64,000 nucleotides of DNA, taken from the NCBI RefSeq assembly GCF_004005995.1, contig NZ_CP034767.1, forward strand, positions 558,001 to 622,000, read 5' to 3'. This document shows, piece after piece, positions 54,527-63,117 of the stretch (the stretch's first letter is position 1; every line of letters begins with the position of its first letter). The DNA comes from Devosia sp. 1566 (GTDB taxonomy: Bacteria > Pseudomonadota > Alphaproteobacteria > Rhizobiales > Devosiaceae). The notes beneath the pieces are model-generated. The model was not told the DNA's origin. It made no database searches and saw nothing but the letters and a program-made list of their open reading frames with translations. The position numbers were made by a program, and so were the translations under genes.

Positions 54527-54799
54527 ATGCACGTCTATGTTTTCAGCGGCCAGGGATCGATCATCGGCTATTCCCCCGATCTGTCCGGGGCCAATCTGCC
54601 TGAACGGTTTGGGCCATGGGCCATGACCCGTGCACTCGACATGGTGGCGGGGGAAACCCAGCGGCCTTCCGTGGATACCGAGGCTTGCCTGAGCGACATC
54701 GAGGCGGTCGGCTATCATCTCACCGAGCGGGGCCAGAGGATCACTGCCGACCAGGATTCGGTCCGCACCACCGCACCCGTGCGCCGCACCTCGGCTTAG
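54527..54799 (+). CDS. Hypothetical small protein
   Basis: A 90-residue protein of unknown function (HVYVFSGQGSIIGYSPDLSGANLP). No signal peptide or membrane span. An AGAGGAG site precedes the ATG at 54527, supporting translation. It overlaps nothing and points away from the pseudogene. Confidence 0.6.
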   Translation: MHVYVFSGQGSIIGYSPDLSGANLPERFGPWAMTRALDMVAGETQRPSVDTEACLSDIEAVGYHLTERGQRITADQDSVRTTAPVRRTSA

Positions 54800-54809
54800 G
54801 CGCAAGTCG

Positions 54810-55346
54810 CTAGGCTTCGAGCTTGCCACCCACCGGTAGATAGGGGCTGCGAAAACCCATGGCCATCCATGCCCCCAACAGCTTCGCAAAGAACGACACG
54901 GACTGATGCTTGCGATTGGGCACGTCGCCGGGAAGCACCGAGGGATCGGGCAGGTCGGAGGTCATGGTGCGCATCTCCACCGGCGGCAGCGCCTCTTGGG
55001 GCCAAAGGCCAGCGTAAAGGCTGAACCAGTGCCCGCCCTTGAAATCAAGAAACACCGGCGTGTTGCAGCATGTTGCCACGACGCGCCGCGTGCCCGCGTC
55101 GGGCGACAGGCGGAATTCGCGTAAACCATCGAGCCCGCCCAGGAACGTGACCCGGTCCTTGCGGTAAAGAACGAACCTGGTGGTGCCGTGTTCGCCCAGG
55201 ATCGGCGCCGCGCCCTCCAGTTGTTCGAGCCGGGCCCCGGCTTGCCGGCAACTGCTGCAGCAGCATTCGGTGCTGATGATGGGTGCGCCGCTCAGCACGA
55301 GGCGCACCTGGCCGCAGCGACACCCGATCTCGTTGATTTCCTTCAT
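54810..55346 (-). CDS. GFA-like zinc protein (DUF6151)
   Basis: A 178-residue protein of the glutathione-dependent formaldehyde-activating (Mss4-like) fold. GCRCGQV and ECCCSSC with a later ATCCNTPV supply zinc-binding Cys. The longer C-terminal half (LPDPSVLPGDVPNRKHQSVSFFAKLL) matches DUF6151-type members. Substrate unknown. The start at 55346 follows a GGAGAA site. Confidence 0.8.
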   Translation of the reverse strand: MKEINEIGCRCGQVRLVLSGAPIISTECCCSSCRQAGARLEQLEGAAPILGEHGTTRFVLYRKDRVTFLGGLDGLREFRLSPDAGTRRVVATCCNTPVFLDFKGGHWFSLYAGLWPQEALPPVEMRTMTSDLPDPSVLPGDVPNRKHQSVSFFAKLLGAWMAMGFRSPYLPVGGKLEA

Positions 55347-55521
55347 TGCCGGCTTCTCCCTTTCTCCTCTGGCCCGCCACGCTATGAAGCACAGGACGTT
55401 ACCGGGGCGGTGATTCCGACACGGCAGCGGCAAGCTTTGCCGGGGCAGGGCCGGGTGACGCCAGCCAAGGCTGACGCCGCCCTTGTTTGCCCCAGCAAAT
55501 GGCTTTTCGAGGGAAAACCAA

Positions 55522-55749
55522 TCAGGCGGTAGGGTGAACCAGGCGATGGGCAATGGCAAAGCCGATGCGGCCGGTGAACAGCGTCAGCACAAAGGCGATG
55601 GGCCAGGCGGTGATGAACTGGCGTGGCCAGGCCTGCAGCCACTCGGCGGTCGGCCCCATCACCAGCAAGCCCATGATGCCGGACATGGAAAGGGCCATCA
55701 TGAAGGTGATGCAGAGCTGGGCTACGAGGAGGGTCTTCTTGTCGGTCAT
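55522..55749 (-). CDS. DUF2798 membrane protein
   Basis: A 75-residue protein with two membrane helices: TLLVAQLCITFMMALSMSGIMGL (in parts) and WLQAWPRQFITAWPIAFVLTLF, the DUF2798 pattern. Function unknown. The start at 55749 is preferred over an open frame to 55890. Confidence 0.82.
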   Translation of the reverse strand: MTDKKTLLVAQLCITFMMALSMSGIMGLLVMGPTAEWLQAWPRQFITAWPIAFVLTLFTGRIGFAIAHRLVHPTA

Positions 55750-56023
55750 TGCGGTTCTCTCAAAGGAGGACGGCACATGACGAAAGCTCGCTTCCGCCAG
55801 GCACCATCCCGATATGGGTTGATGCCGTGGGTTCGCTGGAGCGACTGTATCCCGCTTGCGCAGGGGCCGGAATAACCACACCGGCCTCACAATTTTTTCG
55901 ACTCGAAAAGTTTACCGCAAAACGCGCCTGGCCGCAAACCGCCAGCTCACCGTCTTGTGCGGCTTCTTGACTGAACCAGGGTCGAACGCGGGCGTTAGCT
56001 GGCATTCCATTCAAAGGTGCACA

Positions 56024-57049
56024 ATGCCTGCCAAGCTCAAACCTCTTAGCCAGCAGGTGATTGTGATCACCGGTGCGACCAGCGGCAATGGCCTGGCTAC
56101 GGCCGAGCAGGCGGTGCGCCGCGGCGCCAAAGTCGTGCTCGCTGCCCGCAGTGCCGATGACCTGGAGCGGGTGGCGGTCCGCCTGCGAGCTGGGGGAGGG
56201 GAGGTCGCGATCTGCCCGGCCGATATGGCCGACGATGCTGCGGCCGAGCGCATCGCGCAAGCGGCCATCGACAGCTTCGGTGGCTTTGACACCTGGGTCA
56301 ACAATGCGGCGGCGGCCACTTATGGAACCATGGAACAGGTGACGCTCGCGGATCATCGCCAGGTATTCGAGGTGAACTATTTCGGCGTGCTGATGGGCTC
56401 GCTGGTCGCGGCGCGCCATCTGCGCGCTAAGGGAGGCGCGATCATCAATCTAGGCTCAGTGCTGTCGGACCGCACCATGATCTTGCAGGGTCCGTATTCA
56501 GCCTCCAAACACGCCGTGCAGGCGGCGACGGACGCCCTGCGCATGGAACTGGAGGAGGAGGGGGCGCCCATTTCGGTCACCCTGATCAAGCCCGGCGCCA
56601 TTCATACGCCGTTCCCCGAACATGCCCGCAATTATCTCGATGCGCCCCCGCGCCTGCCGCCGGTGCTTTACGATCCCGAGCTCGTCGCGGACGCGATCCT
56701 GTTTGCCGCCGAGCATCCGCGGCGCCAGTTGTATGTCGGGGGGGCCGGTTTCCTGATTACGCTGGCCGGACGGCTGGCACCGCGTTTGACGGATCGTTTG
56801 CTGGAGGGTGTAGGGCGGCCGCTGCAGATTGCGCCCGGGGAGCCGGGCGACCCAAGCCTGCGCGACAATCTCTATCAGCCTCGTCCGGACGGCAAGCGCG
56901 AGGGCAACCAAAACTTCCATGTGCGCCGCCACAGCACTTTGCTCGCGGCGCAAAAGCATCCCCTGGCTGCCACGCTGATCGCCGGGTTGGTGGGCGCGGT
57001 GGTTCTCAGCGCCCTGCAAGGGAGCGGGGGCAAGTCCCGGCACAGCTAA
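56024..57049 (+). CDS. SDR family oxidoreductase with C-terminal extension
   Basis: A 341-residue short-chain dehydrogenase. ITGATSGNGLATA is the nucleotide motif (Ile-Gly replaced by Asn-Gly), VNNAA follows, and the catalytic Ser-Tyr-Lys lie in LGSVLSDR and YSASKHA. The last 80 residues form a linker and a hydrophobic end (ATLIAGLVGAVVLSAL) that could anchor it in the membrane. AAGG precedes the ATG at 56024. Substrate unknown. Confidence 0.83.
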   Translation: MPAKLKPLSQQVIVITGATSGNGLATAEQAVRRGAKVVLAARSADDLERVAVRLRAGGGEVAICPADMADDAAAERIAQAAIDSFGGFDTWVNNAAAATYGTMEQVTLADHRQVFEVNYFGVLMGSLVAARHLRAKGGAIINLGSVLSDRTMILQGPYSASKHAVQAATDALRMELEEEGAPISVTLIKPGAIHTPFPEHARNYLDAPPRLPPVLYDPELVADAILFAAEHPRRQLYVGGAGFLITLAGRLAPRLTDRLLEGVGRPLQIAPGEPGDPSLRDNLYQPRPDGKREGNQNFHVRRHSTLLAAQKHPLAATLIAGLVGAVVLSALQGSGGKSRHS

Positions 57050-57114
57050 AGCGCTCCCCGCCAGGCAAGGCGGGCAAAAGCTGTCGATGCCGGCAGCTTT
57101 TTGCTTGCTGGCGA

Positions 57115-58413
57115 TTAATCCTTCTTGCCGTTGTTGGCACCGGGCCCGTTGCCGTTGTTGGAGCCAGGGCCGCTTTCGCCTCTGCCAGGCCCCTTGTCGT
57201 CGTGATCGTGGTTGTGCCCAGGCCCCGCCCCGGGCCCGGGCCCCGGCCCCGGGGCACCGCCGGGATTGCCGCCATTACCGTTGCCGTTCCCGTTATTGCC
57301 CTTGCCGTTGCCGTGATCATCCTTGTCAGGCTTGTCGGGGCCATTCCCATGGCCGTTCCCGTTATTGCCTGGTCCGGGACCGCCATTGCCGGGGCCGCCA
57401 TTACCGTTGCCTTGGCCCCCGCCGTTGTTTCCGCCGTTGCCGTTGCCGTAACCCTGGCCATTGCCATTGCCATTGCCATTGCCATTGCCATTGTTGCCGT
57501 TCCCGGCTCCGCCGTTTCCGTTTCCGTTTCCGTTTCCGTTTCCGTTTCCGTTTCCGGTTCCGTTTCCGTTTCCGTTATTGCCACCGTTGCCGCTGTTGCC
57601 AGAACCGTTCCCGCTGTTGCCAGAACCATTGCCGCCGTTGCCGGCACCATTGCCGCCGTTCCCCGCACCGTTGTTCCCGTTGTTCCCGCCACCATTGCCG
57701 GTGCTGCCCCCGTTATTGTCGGATGGCGTCGTGCCGGGCCGTCCTGGATCGGGTTGAGTGCCGCCGTCTGATTGGGGGTTCGACTCGCTCGCTGTTGTGG
57801 AGATGCTGGGCGGCTCTGCGGGAGCGCTGGATGGAGTGGCGGTCGGCTGGGTGACGATCTCGCCGACCTCGGGGCCGACCGAAGCGGACTCGCCGGCTGC
57901 AACGCTGGCAACCTGCCCGCTATCATTGTCGCTGACCGAAACCTCGCCGCGCTCCACATCGACGCGCGATGCGGTGTCGCTGGTTTGCACGGAAAAGCGG
58001 GTGCCCTTGACTACGGCCGCGAGGTAAGGTGTTTCCACCGCGAAGTGCTCGACATTGCGCACTTCGGCTTCCACGCCAACTTCGCCGAAATACTGGCGCA
58101 CAGTAGTATAGGGCAACGCGCCGGCAGCCGCGTCAAAGATCTGAACCTGGGTGCCCGGGCTTAGGTCAAGCCGCTCTTTGCCGCGCGTAAAGGTAACCCG
58201 CCCATCGGTAGCGGTCTGGATGGGTCGGTTGTCGGGCACCACGTCGCCGCGTTGCAACTGCACCCATTGGCCGTTTTCAAGCGCGAACACCCCGCCGCGC
58301 AGCCGCTCGGCGACCCAATCGTCCGCCAAGCTTACACTTGTGGCCAAAGCAAAGGCGGCAACAGTCAGGAGGCCGGTATGCATGAACCGGCGGGATAAAC
58401 TTGGGGAACGCAT
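57115..58413 (-). CDS. FecR-domain protein with Gly-Asn repeat tail
   Basis: A 432-residue secreted protein. A signal peptide ends near residue 30. The FecR domain (about 45-185) includes GVFALENGQWVQLQRGD, VEHFAVETPYLAAVVKGTRFSV and VDVERGEVSVSD. A Ser/Pro linker (190-235) precedes about 190 residues composed almost wholly of Gly and Asn with some Pro and His, encoded by hexameric DNA repeats. FecR-domain proteins without a sigma factor neighbour are thought structural or ligand-binding; the tail may be extracellular and disordered. The length probably varies between strains. Confidence 0.83.
   Translation of the reverse strand: MRSPSLSRRFMHTGLLTVAAFALATSVSLADDWVAERLRGGVFALENGQWVQLQRGDVVPDNRPIQTATDGRVTFTRGKERLDLSPGTQVQIFDAAAGALPYTTVRQYFGEVGVEAEVRNVEHFAVETPYLAAVVKGTRFSVQTSDTASRVDVERGEVSVSDNDSGQVASVAAGESASVGPEVGEIVTQPTATPSSAPAEPPSISTTASESNPQSDGGTQPDPGRPGTTPSDNNGGSTGNGGGNNGNNGAGNGGNGAGNGGNGSGNSGNGSGNSGNGGNNGNGNGTGNGNGNGNGNGNGNGGAGNGNNGNGNGNGNGNGQGYGNGNGGNNGGGQGNGNGGPGNGGPGPGNNGNGHGNGPDKPDKDDHGNGKGNNGNGNGNGGNPGGAPGPGPGPGAGPGHNHDHDDKGPGRGESGPGSNNGNGPGANNGKKD
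57458..57571. repeat. Hexanucleotide tandem repeats in the FecR tail
   Basis: Six perfect CCATTG units at 57458-57493 and ten CCGTTT units (one variant, CCGGTT) at 57512-57571, as read on the plus strand. On the coding strand both encode alternating Gly-Asn. In-frame slippage would change tail length without breaking the gene. Confidence 0.9.
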
Positions 58414-58564
58414 GAAAACACTCCAGAATTCATGGTAATAATGCCAGTGGAGTACCAGTAAACCCTTAAGATGTTCGGCAAAGTGGCGGCCAGCTGCGCG
58501 CGATGTTTTAAGGCGATGTTAACCACGTTTGGTGCCAAGTGCGTCGATCACCGGAGCGCTTCGC

Positions 58565-59083
58565 ATGAATCCCAAGACCCTTGCCCTGCTTGCCTGCATC
58601 TCGCTGGCGGCTGTTCCAACCGTCGCGCAGGGCGCCGAGGCCTTTGCGCAGCTCGATGTGCCGGCGCTGCCGACCGAGTACGAAGTGGCAGTCGACTGGA
58701 GCGGCTTTTACGCCGGTGTTCTGGGTCAGGCCGTGGTCAGCCCAGACTCCACTGGCGGCATCGCCGCCGCTCTCGGCTATAGCTGGGCCGCTGGTGAACT
58801 GATCCTGAGCGGTGAAGCGGGCATAGCCAGGTTTGGCGACGGCAGCGTCGATCTCTTCGCCCTGGCCCGCGCCGGCTTTCTTCCAAGCGAAACCCTGATG
58901 ATCTTTGCCCTTGCTGACCTCGGCACCAACTCGGACACGGATGCCTTTGCCGGCCTCGGCGCCGGCGCCGAACTGGCGCTGTCCGCCAATTTTTCGCTGC
59001 GTGGGCAGTATGAGTACCGCACCGATCTCTCGTCGGACGATGCCAGCCACCTCGCCGCCTTCGGCTTTGCGTATCGGTTCTAG
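58565..59083 (+). CDS. Outer-membrane beta-barrel protein
   Basis: A 172-residue protein. A signal peptide ends VAQGAEA. Alternating strands (WSGFYAGVLGQAVV, AALGYSWAAGELILSGEAGI, ...) finish with FGFAYRF, a C-terminal Phe typical of barrels inserted by BAM. It resembles the small porin-like opacity family of rhizobia. GGAG precedes the ATG. It is divergent from the FecR gene, with a 151-base promoter region between. Confidence 0.8.
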   Translation: MNPKTLALLACISLAAVPTVAQGAEAFAQLDVPALPTEYEVAVDWSGFYAGVLGQAVVSPDSTGGIAAALGYSWAAGELILSGEAGIARFGDGSVDLFALARAGFLPSETLMIFALADLGTNSDTDAFAGLGAGAELALSANFSLRGQYEYRTDLSSDDASHLAAFGFAYRF

Positions 59084-59112
59084 TCCGCGTCCCACACCCA
59101 CGGCCCCGATCG

Positions 59113-59145
59113 AAAAATGCCTCCCTTCCCCGGCGAGCCATTTTT
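59113..59145. terminator. Weak hairpin between convergent genes
   Basis: AAAAATG (59113-59119) and CATTTTT (59139-59145) form a 7-bp A/T-rich stem with a 19-base GC-rich loop in the 85-base convergent gap. Possible bidirectional terminator. Confidence 0.3.
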
Positions 59146-59168
59146 GCATGTAGCTCGTGGGAGCAGCC

Positions 59169-61028
59169 CTATCTGGCCAGCCGCAACTGCGCCAGCTGCG
59201 CGGCGATGCGCCGGAACACGTCCTTGAGCTCGGCCGGGGTCTGGGGAAAATAGGCATATCCCTCCCCAGAGGAGCAATTGGTCAGCACGTTGGTTGCTTG
59301 TGCATTGGGTGAGCTGAGGCCGATCGTAAACACCTTCATGTCGGCCGCCTTGGCCGTTGCACAAGTGGCTAGGGTCTTGGCATCCATCGCACTGATCATC
59401 TTCGCCTCAGTGTTAAAGGCGGCATATTCATTCTCGTTATTGGGGATGCCATCGGTGTCGGCGAGCCGGCCATCCTTGCGAAAGCCCCAGGTAATATAGG
59501 CATTCGTACCGTTGTCGGATCTATCATAGGCGAGCCAATCAGGGTCATTGGAGCCGTCGGTCATGATGATCAGGTTCTTGGAGACCGCGGCATTGGTATT
59601 GAGTAGTCCCTCTGTAAGCGGCTCGCTTGGCGATAGCGCATGCACCCCCCACATTGCACCCTGCTGGATATTGGTGCTGCCATCGGCTCGCATTCCCGCG
59701 ATGCGATTTAGCACCGCTGCAGGGGAGTGACTGAGGGGCAGAACAGCAACTTCCGGGCAGAGGGCGTTCGGCCCGCTGCCGCGAGAGTCTGTCACCGTGG
59801 TACCATTGTACTTGCACAGCCGCTCCTGCAGCTCGCGCCGGCTCAGCGGGCTGAACGTTGAAACGGTCGTCATCACTCCATTGGTAATGGCGCTCTGCGT
59901 TTCCTCCGCTTGGGTCCAGTTGGTGCCGATACAGCTGCTTGAGGGTGCCGTGGTCGTATTGCCTACCTGGCGACTGTAGGTGGTTGTGGTTGTTCCGTTA
60001 CAGTAGGCGTAGCCAAATAGGCTGCGGCAATCGGTCTGTCGGACAGTGCGAATGCATTGGTTGATCTCGCAGCGCCCCGAAGTGATGCTCAAATTGCCAA
60101 GGTCGGATAGATAATCATTGCCGCCAAACCGGTTGGTATCGGGCGAGAACATCGGCAGGAACTTGGTTTGCGCCGAATTGGGTGCCACATCCGTCGTGTC
60201 ATTTGGCGCCTGGCGGGCTTCCACGCAGCCGCGCCACGGCACTTTGGTTTGCTCAAACAGCTTCTTGCGGTCTACCAGCCCGGTAAAAACATTGCTGTCA
60301 TCGTCGTCGCTGTCGAAGTTCAGCTTTGCAAGTGGCGATTGCCCCGACCAATCGAGCCAGGCCGCATTCGAGAACTGCGGGCCCACATTGACCATGATGG
60401 TGAAGGGCACAATGCTGATGGCCACGTTCGGCGCGGGATTGCGGGTGTCGAGGGGCGCGCAGGCGTCGTTTACCTTGTCATAAAACAGGATATTGGTGGC
60501 ACAGGTCGCCGCTTCCTTGAGATATTCCATGCGCCGGCTTTGGCCCATGGAGCCCGAGTTATCCAGCACCATCGCCACTTCCAGCTCAAGCATCTGCCTG
60601 GTGGCTTCAGAAACGATCCGCGCTTCCAGCGAGGGAACCCCCACGAGCTGCACAAAGGCGGTGGGCACTTTGATATGCGCTTGCAAGAACAGGGTGCCGC
60701 TCGCCGGATCAGTCCGAACCGTCTCGATGCTTGCTTCCACCCGGGCATCGCCAATGCGTTCTAGCAGCAGCGCCTCGGCCTTGGTCTCGATATCCGCCCT
60801 GTTGATCGGAACCTTGAAGATCTCGCCCTGCAGCGCGAGTGCCGCCGCATCGAGGGCCAGCTGGCCGCGGTTGCGGGTCTGCTCCAGCGTCACATAATCC
60901 ACCACGGCCCCGCCCATGGCCACCAGCACAATGGCCATCAAGCCAAAGATCACGGCAAAGACCCCGCGCTCGTCGGAGCCGAAATTGCGGAGCAGGCAAA
61001 GCAAGCGAGGCATGGCGGGCGCACCCAT
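59169..61028 (-). CDS. TadG-like pilus-assembly protein with VWA domain
   Basis: A 619-residue membrane-anchored protein. The N-terminus has the TadE/TadG pattern DERGVFAVIFGLMAIVLVAMGGAVVDY (in parts). A von Willebrand A domain from about 150 has the MIDAS DNSGSMG, and LIIMTDGSNDP follows near 510. Several Cys suggest disulfides in the periplasm. No other tad genes are in the window, so it is an orphan. ATG at 61013 is an alternative start. Confidence 0.85.
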   Translation of the reverse strand: MGAPAMPRLLCLLRNFGSDERGVFAVIFGLMAIVLVAMGGAVVDYVTLEQTRNRGQLALDAAALALQGEIFKVPINRADIETKAEALLLERIGDARVEASIETVRTDPASGTLFLQAHIKVPTAFVQLVGVPSLEARIVSEATRQMLELEVAMVLDNSGSMGQSRRMEYLKEAATCATNILFYDKVNDACAPLDTRNPAPNVAISIVPFTIMVNVGPQFSNAAWLDWSGQSPLAKLNFDSDDDDSNVFTGLVDRKKLFEQTKVPWRGCVEARQAPNDTTDVAPNSAQTKFLPMFSPDTNRFGGNDYLSDLGNLSITSGRCEINQCIRTVRQTDCRSLFGYAYCNGTTTTTYSRQVGNTTTAPSSSCIGTNWTQAEETQSAITNGVMTTVSTFSPLSRRELQERLCKYNGTTVTDSRGSGPNALCPEVAVLPLSHSPAAVLNRIAGMRADGSTNIQQGAMWGVHALSPSEPLTEGLLNTNAAVSKNLIIMTDGSNDPDWLAYDRSDNGTNAYITWGFRKDGRLADTDGIPNNENEYAAFNTEAKMISAMDAKTLATCATAKAADMKVFTIGLSSPNAQATNVLTNCSSGEGYAYFPQTPAELKDVFRRIAAQLAQLRLAR

Positions 61029-61079
61029 GGCTAGAGGCCCCGGTGGCGAGGCCCCGCCATTTTGCGTGACAAACCCTTA

Positions 61080-61691
61080 CTAAAGCACAATCACCTTCGT
61101 GCGCAGCTGCACCCGCTCATACAGGTCAACCACATCGTCATTGGTCATGCGGATACAGCCCGAGGACACGTTCTGCCCGATGGTCCAGGGCTCATTGGTG
61201 CCGTGGATGCGATACAGGGTGGAGCCCAGGTAAAGGGCGCGGGCGCCCAGCGGGTTGTTGATGCCCCCTTCCATGTGGCGAGGCAGGTCTGGCCGGCGCT
61301 TGAGCATGGCTGCTGGCGGCGTCCAGCTTGGCCATTCTGCCTTGCGGCTCACCCGGTGCGTGCCGCGCCACTCAAAGCCGCTCTTGGCCACCCCGATGCC
61401 ATAGCGCAGCGCCTGGCCATCGCCGAGGATGTAATACAGGAAGTGCTCGGAGGTATCGATGATGATGGTCCCGGCGCGCTCCTTGGTCGTGACCTGCACC
61501 ACGGTGCGTTGAAACTGCGCGGGAATGCGATTGCTGGATCGCACCATCACGACTTCCGGGGGTGGGCTGTAGCCACCTGTCACGCCCGGAGGGGGCAGGA
61601 ACCGCCAACCCGGAGGCAGGGCCTGCGCCGGCAGCGACACTGAAAGGCAAAGCATCAGCGCCAGGGCGCTTTTGAGGTAAGGTGAACCCAT
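61080..61691 (-). CDS. L,D-transpeptidase (YkuD family)
   Basis: A 203-residue exported enzyme. After the signal peptide, IIIDTSEHFLYYILGDGQALRYGIGV opens the YkuD domain, and HGTNEPWTIGQNVSSGCIRM holds the catalytic His and Cys. It forms 3-3 peptidoglycan cross-links or links proteins to peptidoglycan. The ATG at 61691 gives the signal peptide; the frame is open to 61724. It lies 51 bases before the TadG-like gene on the same strand. Confidence 0.92.
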   Translation of the reverse strand: MGSPYLKSALALMLCLSVSLPAQALPPGWRFLPPPGVTGGYSPPPEVVMVRSSNRIPAQFQRTVVQVTTKERAGTIIIDTSEHFLYYILGDGQALRYGIGVAKSGFEWRGTHRVSRKAEWPSWTPPAAMLKRRPDLPRHMEGGINNPLGARALYLGSTLYRIHGTNEPWTIGQNVSSGCIRMTNDDVVDLYERVQLRTKVIVL

Positions 61692-61831
61692 AGCAACAGC
61701 TCCAATCCGTTTATTGCCGGCCAATATGGCGATAAATACCCAAAGCCTGATAAACCCAGAACGTTAATGGCCACCAAGCTGCCACAATTCGCTTTGGCTA
61801 AAACTGAACCAAGAACCGTGTTGTGACAACC

Positions 61832-62476
61832 ATGCCTGAAGCATTGCCGGAGATTAACCGGTGTCCGTGGGCGGGCGCCGACCCGCTTTATCAGCATTAC
61901 CACGATGCCGAGTGGGGCCGCCCCGTCACCGATGACCGGCGCTTGTTTGAAAAGATCTGCCTGGAGGGCTTCCAATCCGGCCTGTCCTGGATCACCATCC
62001 TGCGCAAACGCGAGCGTTTTCGCGCGGTGTTCCATGATTTCGACATCGCCCGCGTTGCGGCGATGACGCTCGAAGACCTGGAAACCCTGCTGCTTGACCC
62101 CGGCATCATCCGCCACCGTGGCAAGATCAACGCCACGGTTAACAATGCCCGCTGCGCCTTGCAACTGATCGAGGAGTTCGGCTCGCTCGCCGCCTATTTC
62201 TGGCGCTTCGAGCCAGCCCCCGACCAGCGTCCCACCGACCTGAGTTGGGACGCCTTGCGTCTCGTTGCGCAAACCGATGCGTCGCGCGCCTTGTCCAAGG
62301 ACCTCCGCAAGCGCGGCTTCAACTTTGTCGGCCCGACCACCTGCTACGCCTTCATGCAGGCCATGGGCCTCGTTAATGATCACGTCCACACTTGCTTTTG
62401 CCGTGCCGAAGTCGAGGCCGCGCGGGCAAGCCTGGTGCGCCCCAGCCTGCTTGTTGCTCGGGCGCAACAGCCCTGA
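61832..62476 (+). CDS. tag: 3-methyladenine DNA glycosylase I
   Basis: A 214-residue Tag protein that removes 3-methyladenine from DNA. Family features: RCPWAGADPLYQHYHDAEWG near the N-terminus, FEKICLEGFQSGLSWITILRKR, GIIRHRGKI and FVGPTTCYAFMQAMGLVNDH. Zinc ligands are the N-terminal Cys and His with the C-terminal HTCFC region. GTG at 61823 is an alternative start. Confidence 0.94.
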   Translation: MPEALPEINRCPWAGADPLYQHYHDAEWGRPVTDDRRLFEKICLEGFQSGLSWITILRKRERFRAVFHDFDIARVAAMTLEDLETLLLDPGIIRHRGKINATVNNARCALQLIEEFGSLAAYFWRFEPAPDQRPTDLSWDALRLVAQTDASRALSKDLRKRGFNFVGPTTCYAFMQAMGLVNDHVHTCFCRAEVEAARASLVRPSLLVARAQQP

Positions 62477-62787
62477 CCTTCTGCGACAACCTGCCGCATT
62501 CCCGCTTGCTCCTCGCGAGCTCGTGAGCTACACGAGCGGGGTCCAGCAACGCCATTCGGGAGGCACCAGCAATGACAGTTTGCATCCGCCTACGCCGCCG
62601 AATGAATTCCATGCAGCTCCGACACCGAGGCTAAGCCCTCCGTTTCCCCCCTGCCGGCACTCGTGCCACTGGACATCATCCAGCCTCCACATCGGTGATG
62701 CGCGTAAATCGGGTCGTTTGCGGCCAGGATTCCGCTCATCACCACCATCCAACAGAAGGCCGGCGCCTAATCGCGTCCAGAACTGCC
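62477..62787. other. 311-base intergenic region
   Basis: No supported gene. A minus-strand open frame of 88 codons here has no recognisable domain and runs into the start of the next gene. Nothing else seen. Confidence 0.5.
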
Positions 62788-63045
62788 ATGTCACATCAGT
62801 TTGACGGGCGCAGCATTGTGCTGCGCGTTGAATATTCCATCGCCGATGCCGTGCAGCAGCGCGGCCTCGTCCCCGTGCTCATCGCGGCGCTGCGCGCTTA
62901 TTGGAGCCGGCCACGCCTGCCTCCAGACCTGCCCGCTTACCTGCGGGCCGATATCGGGCTAGGGCCCGTGTCGGAGCCCGCGCACTGGCTTGACGTGCCG
63001 ATCAATCCTCATGGTGGCGGTCCCACGCCGCCGCCGCCCTTGTGA
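62788..63045 (+). CDS. DUF1127-like small protein
   Basis: An 85-residue protein. The segment PAYLRADIGLGP resembles the L.RDIGL signature of DUF1127, preceded by an amphipathic helix (VPVLIAALRAYWSR). DUF1127 proteins bind RNA or affect phosphate/carbon metabolism in some alphaproteobacteria; the match is short. It precedes hisS. Confidence 0.55.
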   Translation: MSHQFDGRSIVLRVEYSIADAVQQRGLVPVLIAALRAYWSRPRLPPDLPAYLRADIGLGPVSEPAHWLDVPINPHGGGPTPPPPL

Positions 63046-63117
63046 GGGCAGGGGTGGGCTGGATTGACCCGGCCCACCCCTGTTGTCACCCCTTGGCCGA
63101 TCCGCTAAGGACGACGC

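Noticed and set aside
57458..57571. Possible CRISPR or satellite array
   Set aside because: Units are six bases without spacers and lie in a coding frame.
57006..57959. Long open frames on both strands rich in Met-Ala, Thr-Glu or Arg-Cys repeats over the FecR tail
   Set aside because: They are side effects of the hexamer repeats that encode Gly-Asn in the FecR gene; only that frame has a signal peptide and a domain.
62528..62794. 88-codon minus-strand frame between tag and the DUF1127-like gene
   Set aside because: No domain and its start overlaps the next gene's start; not convincing.
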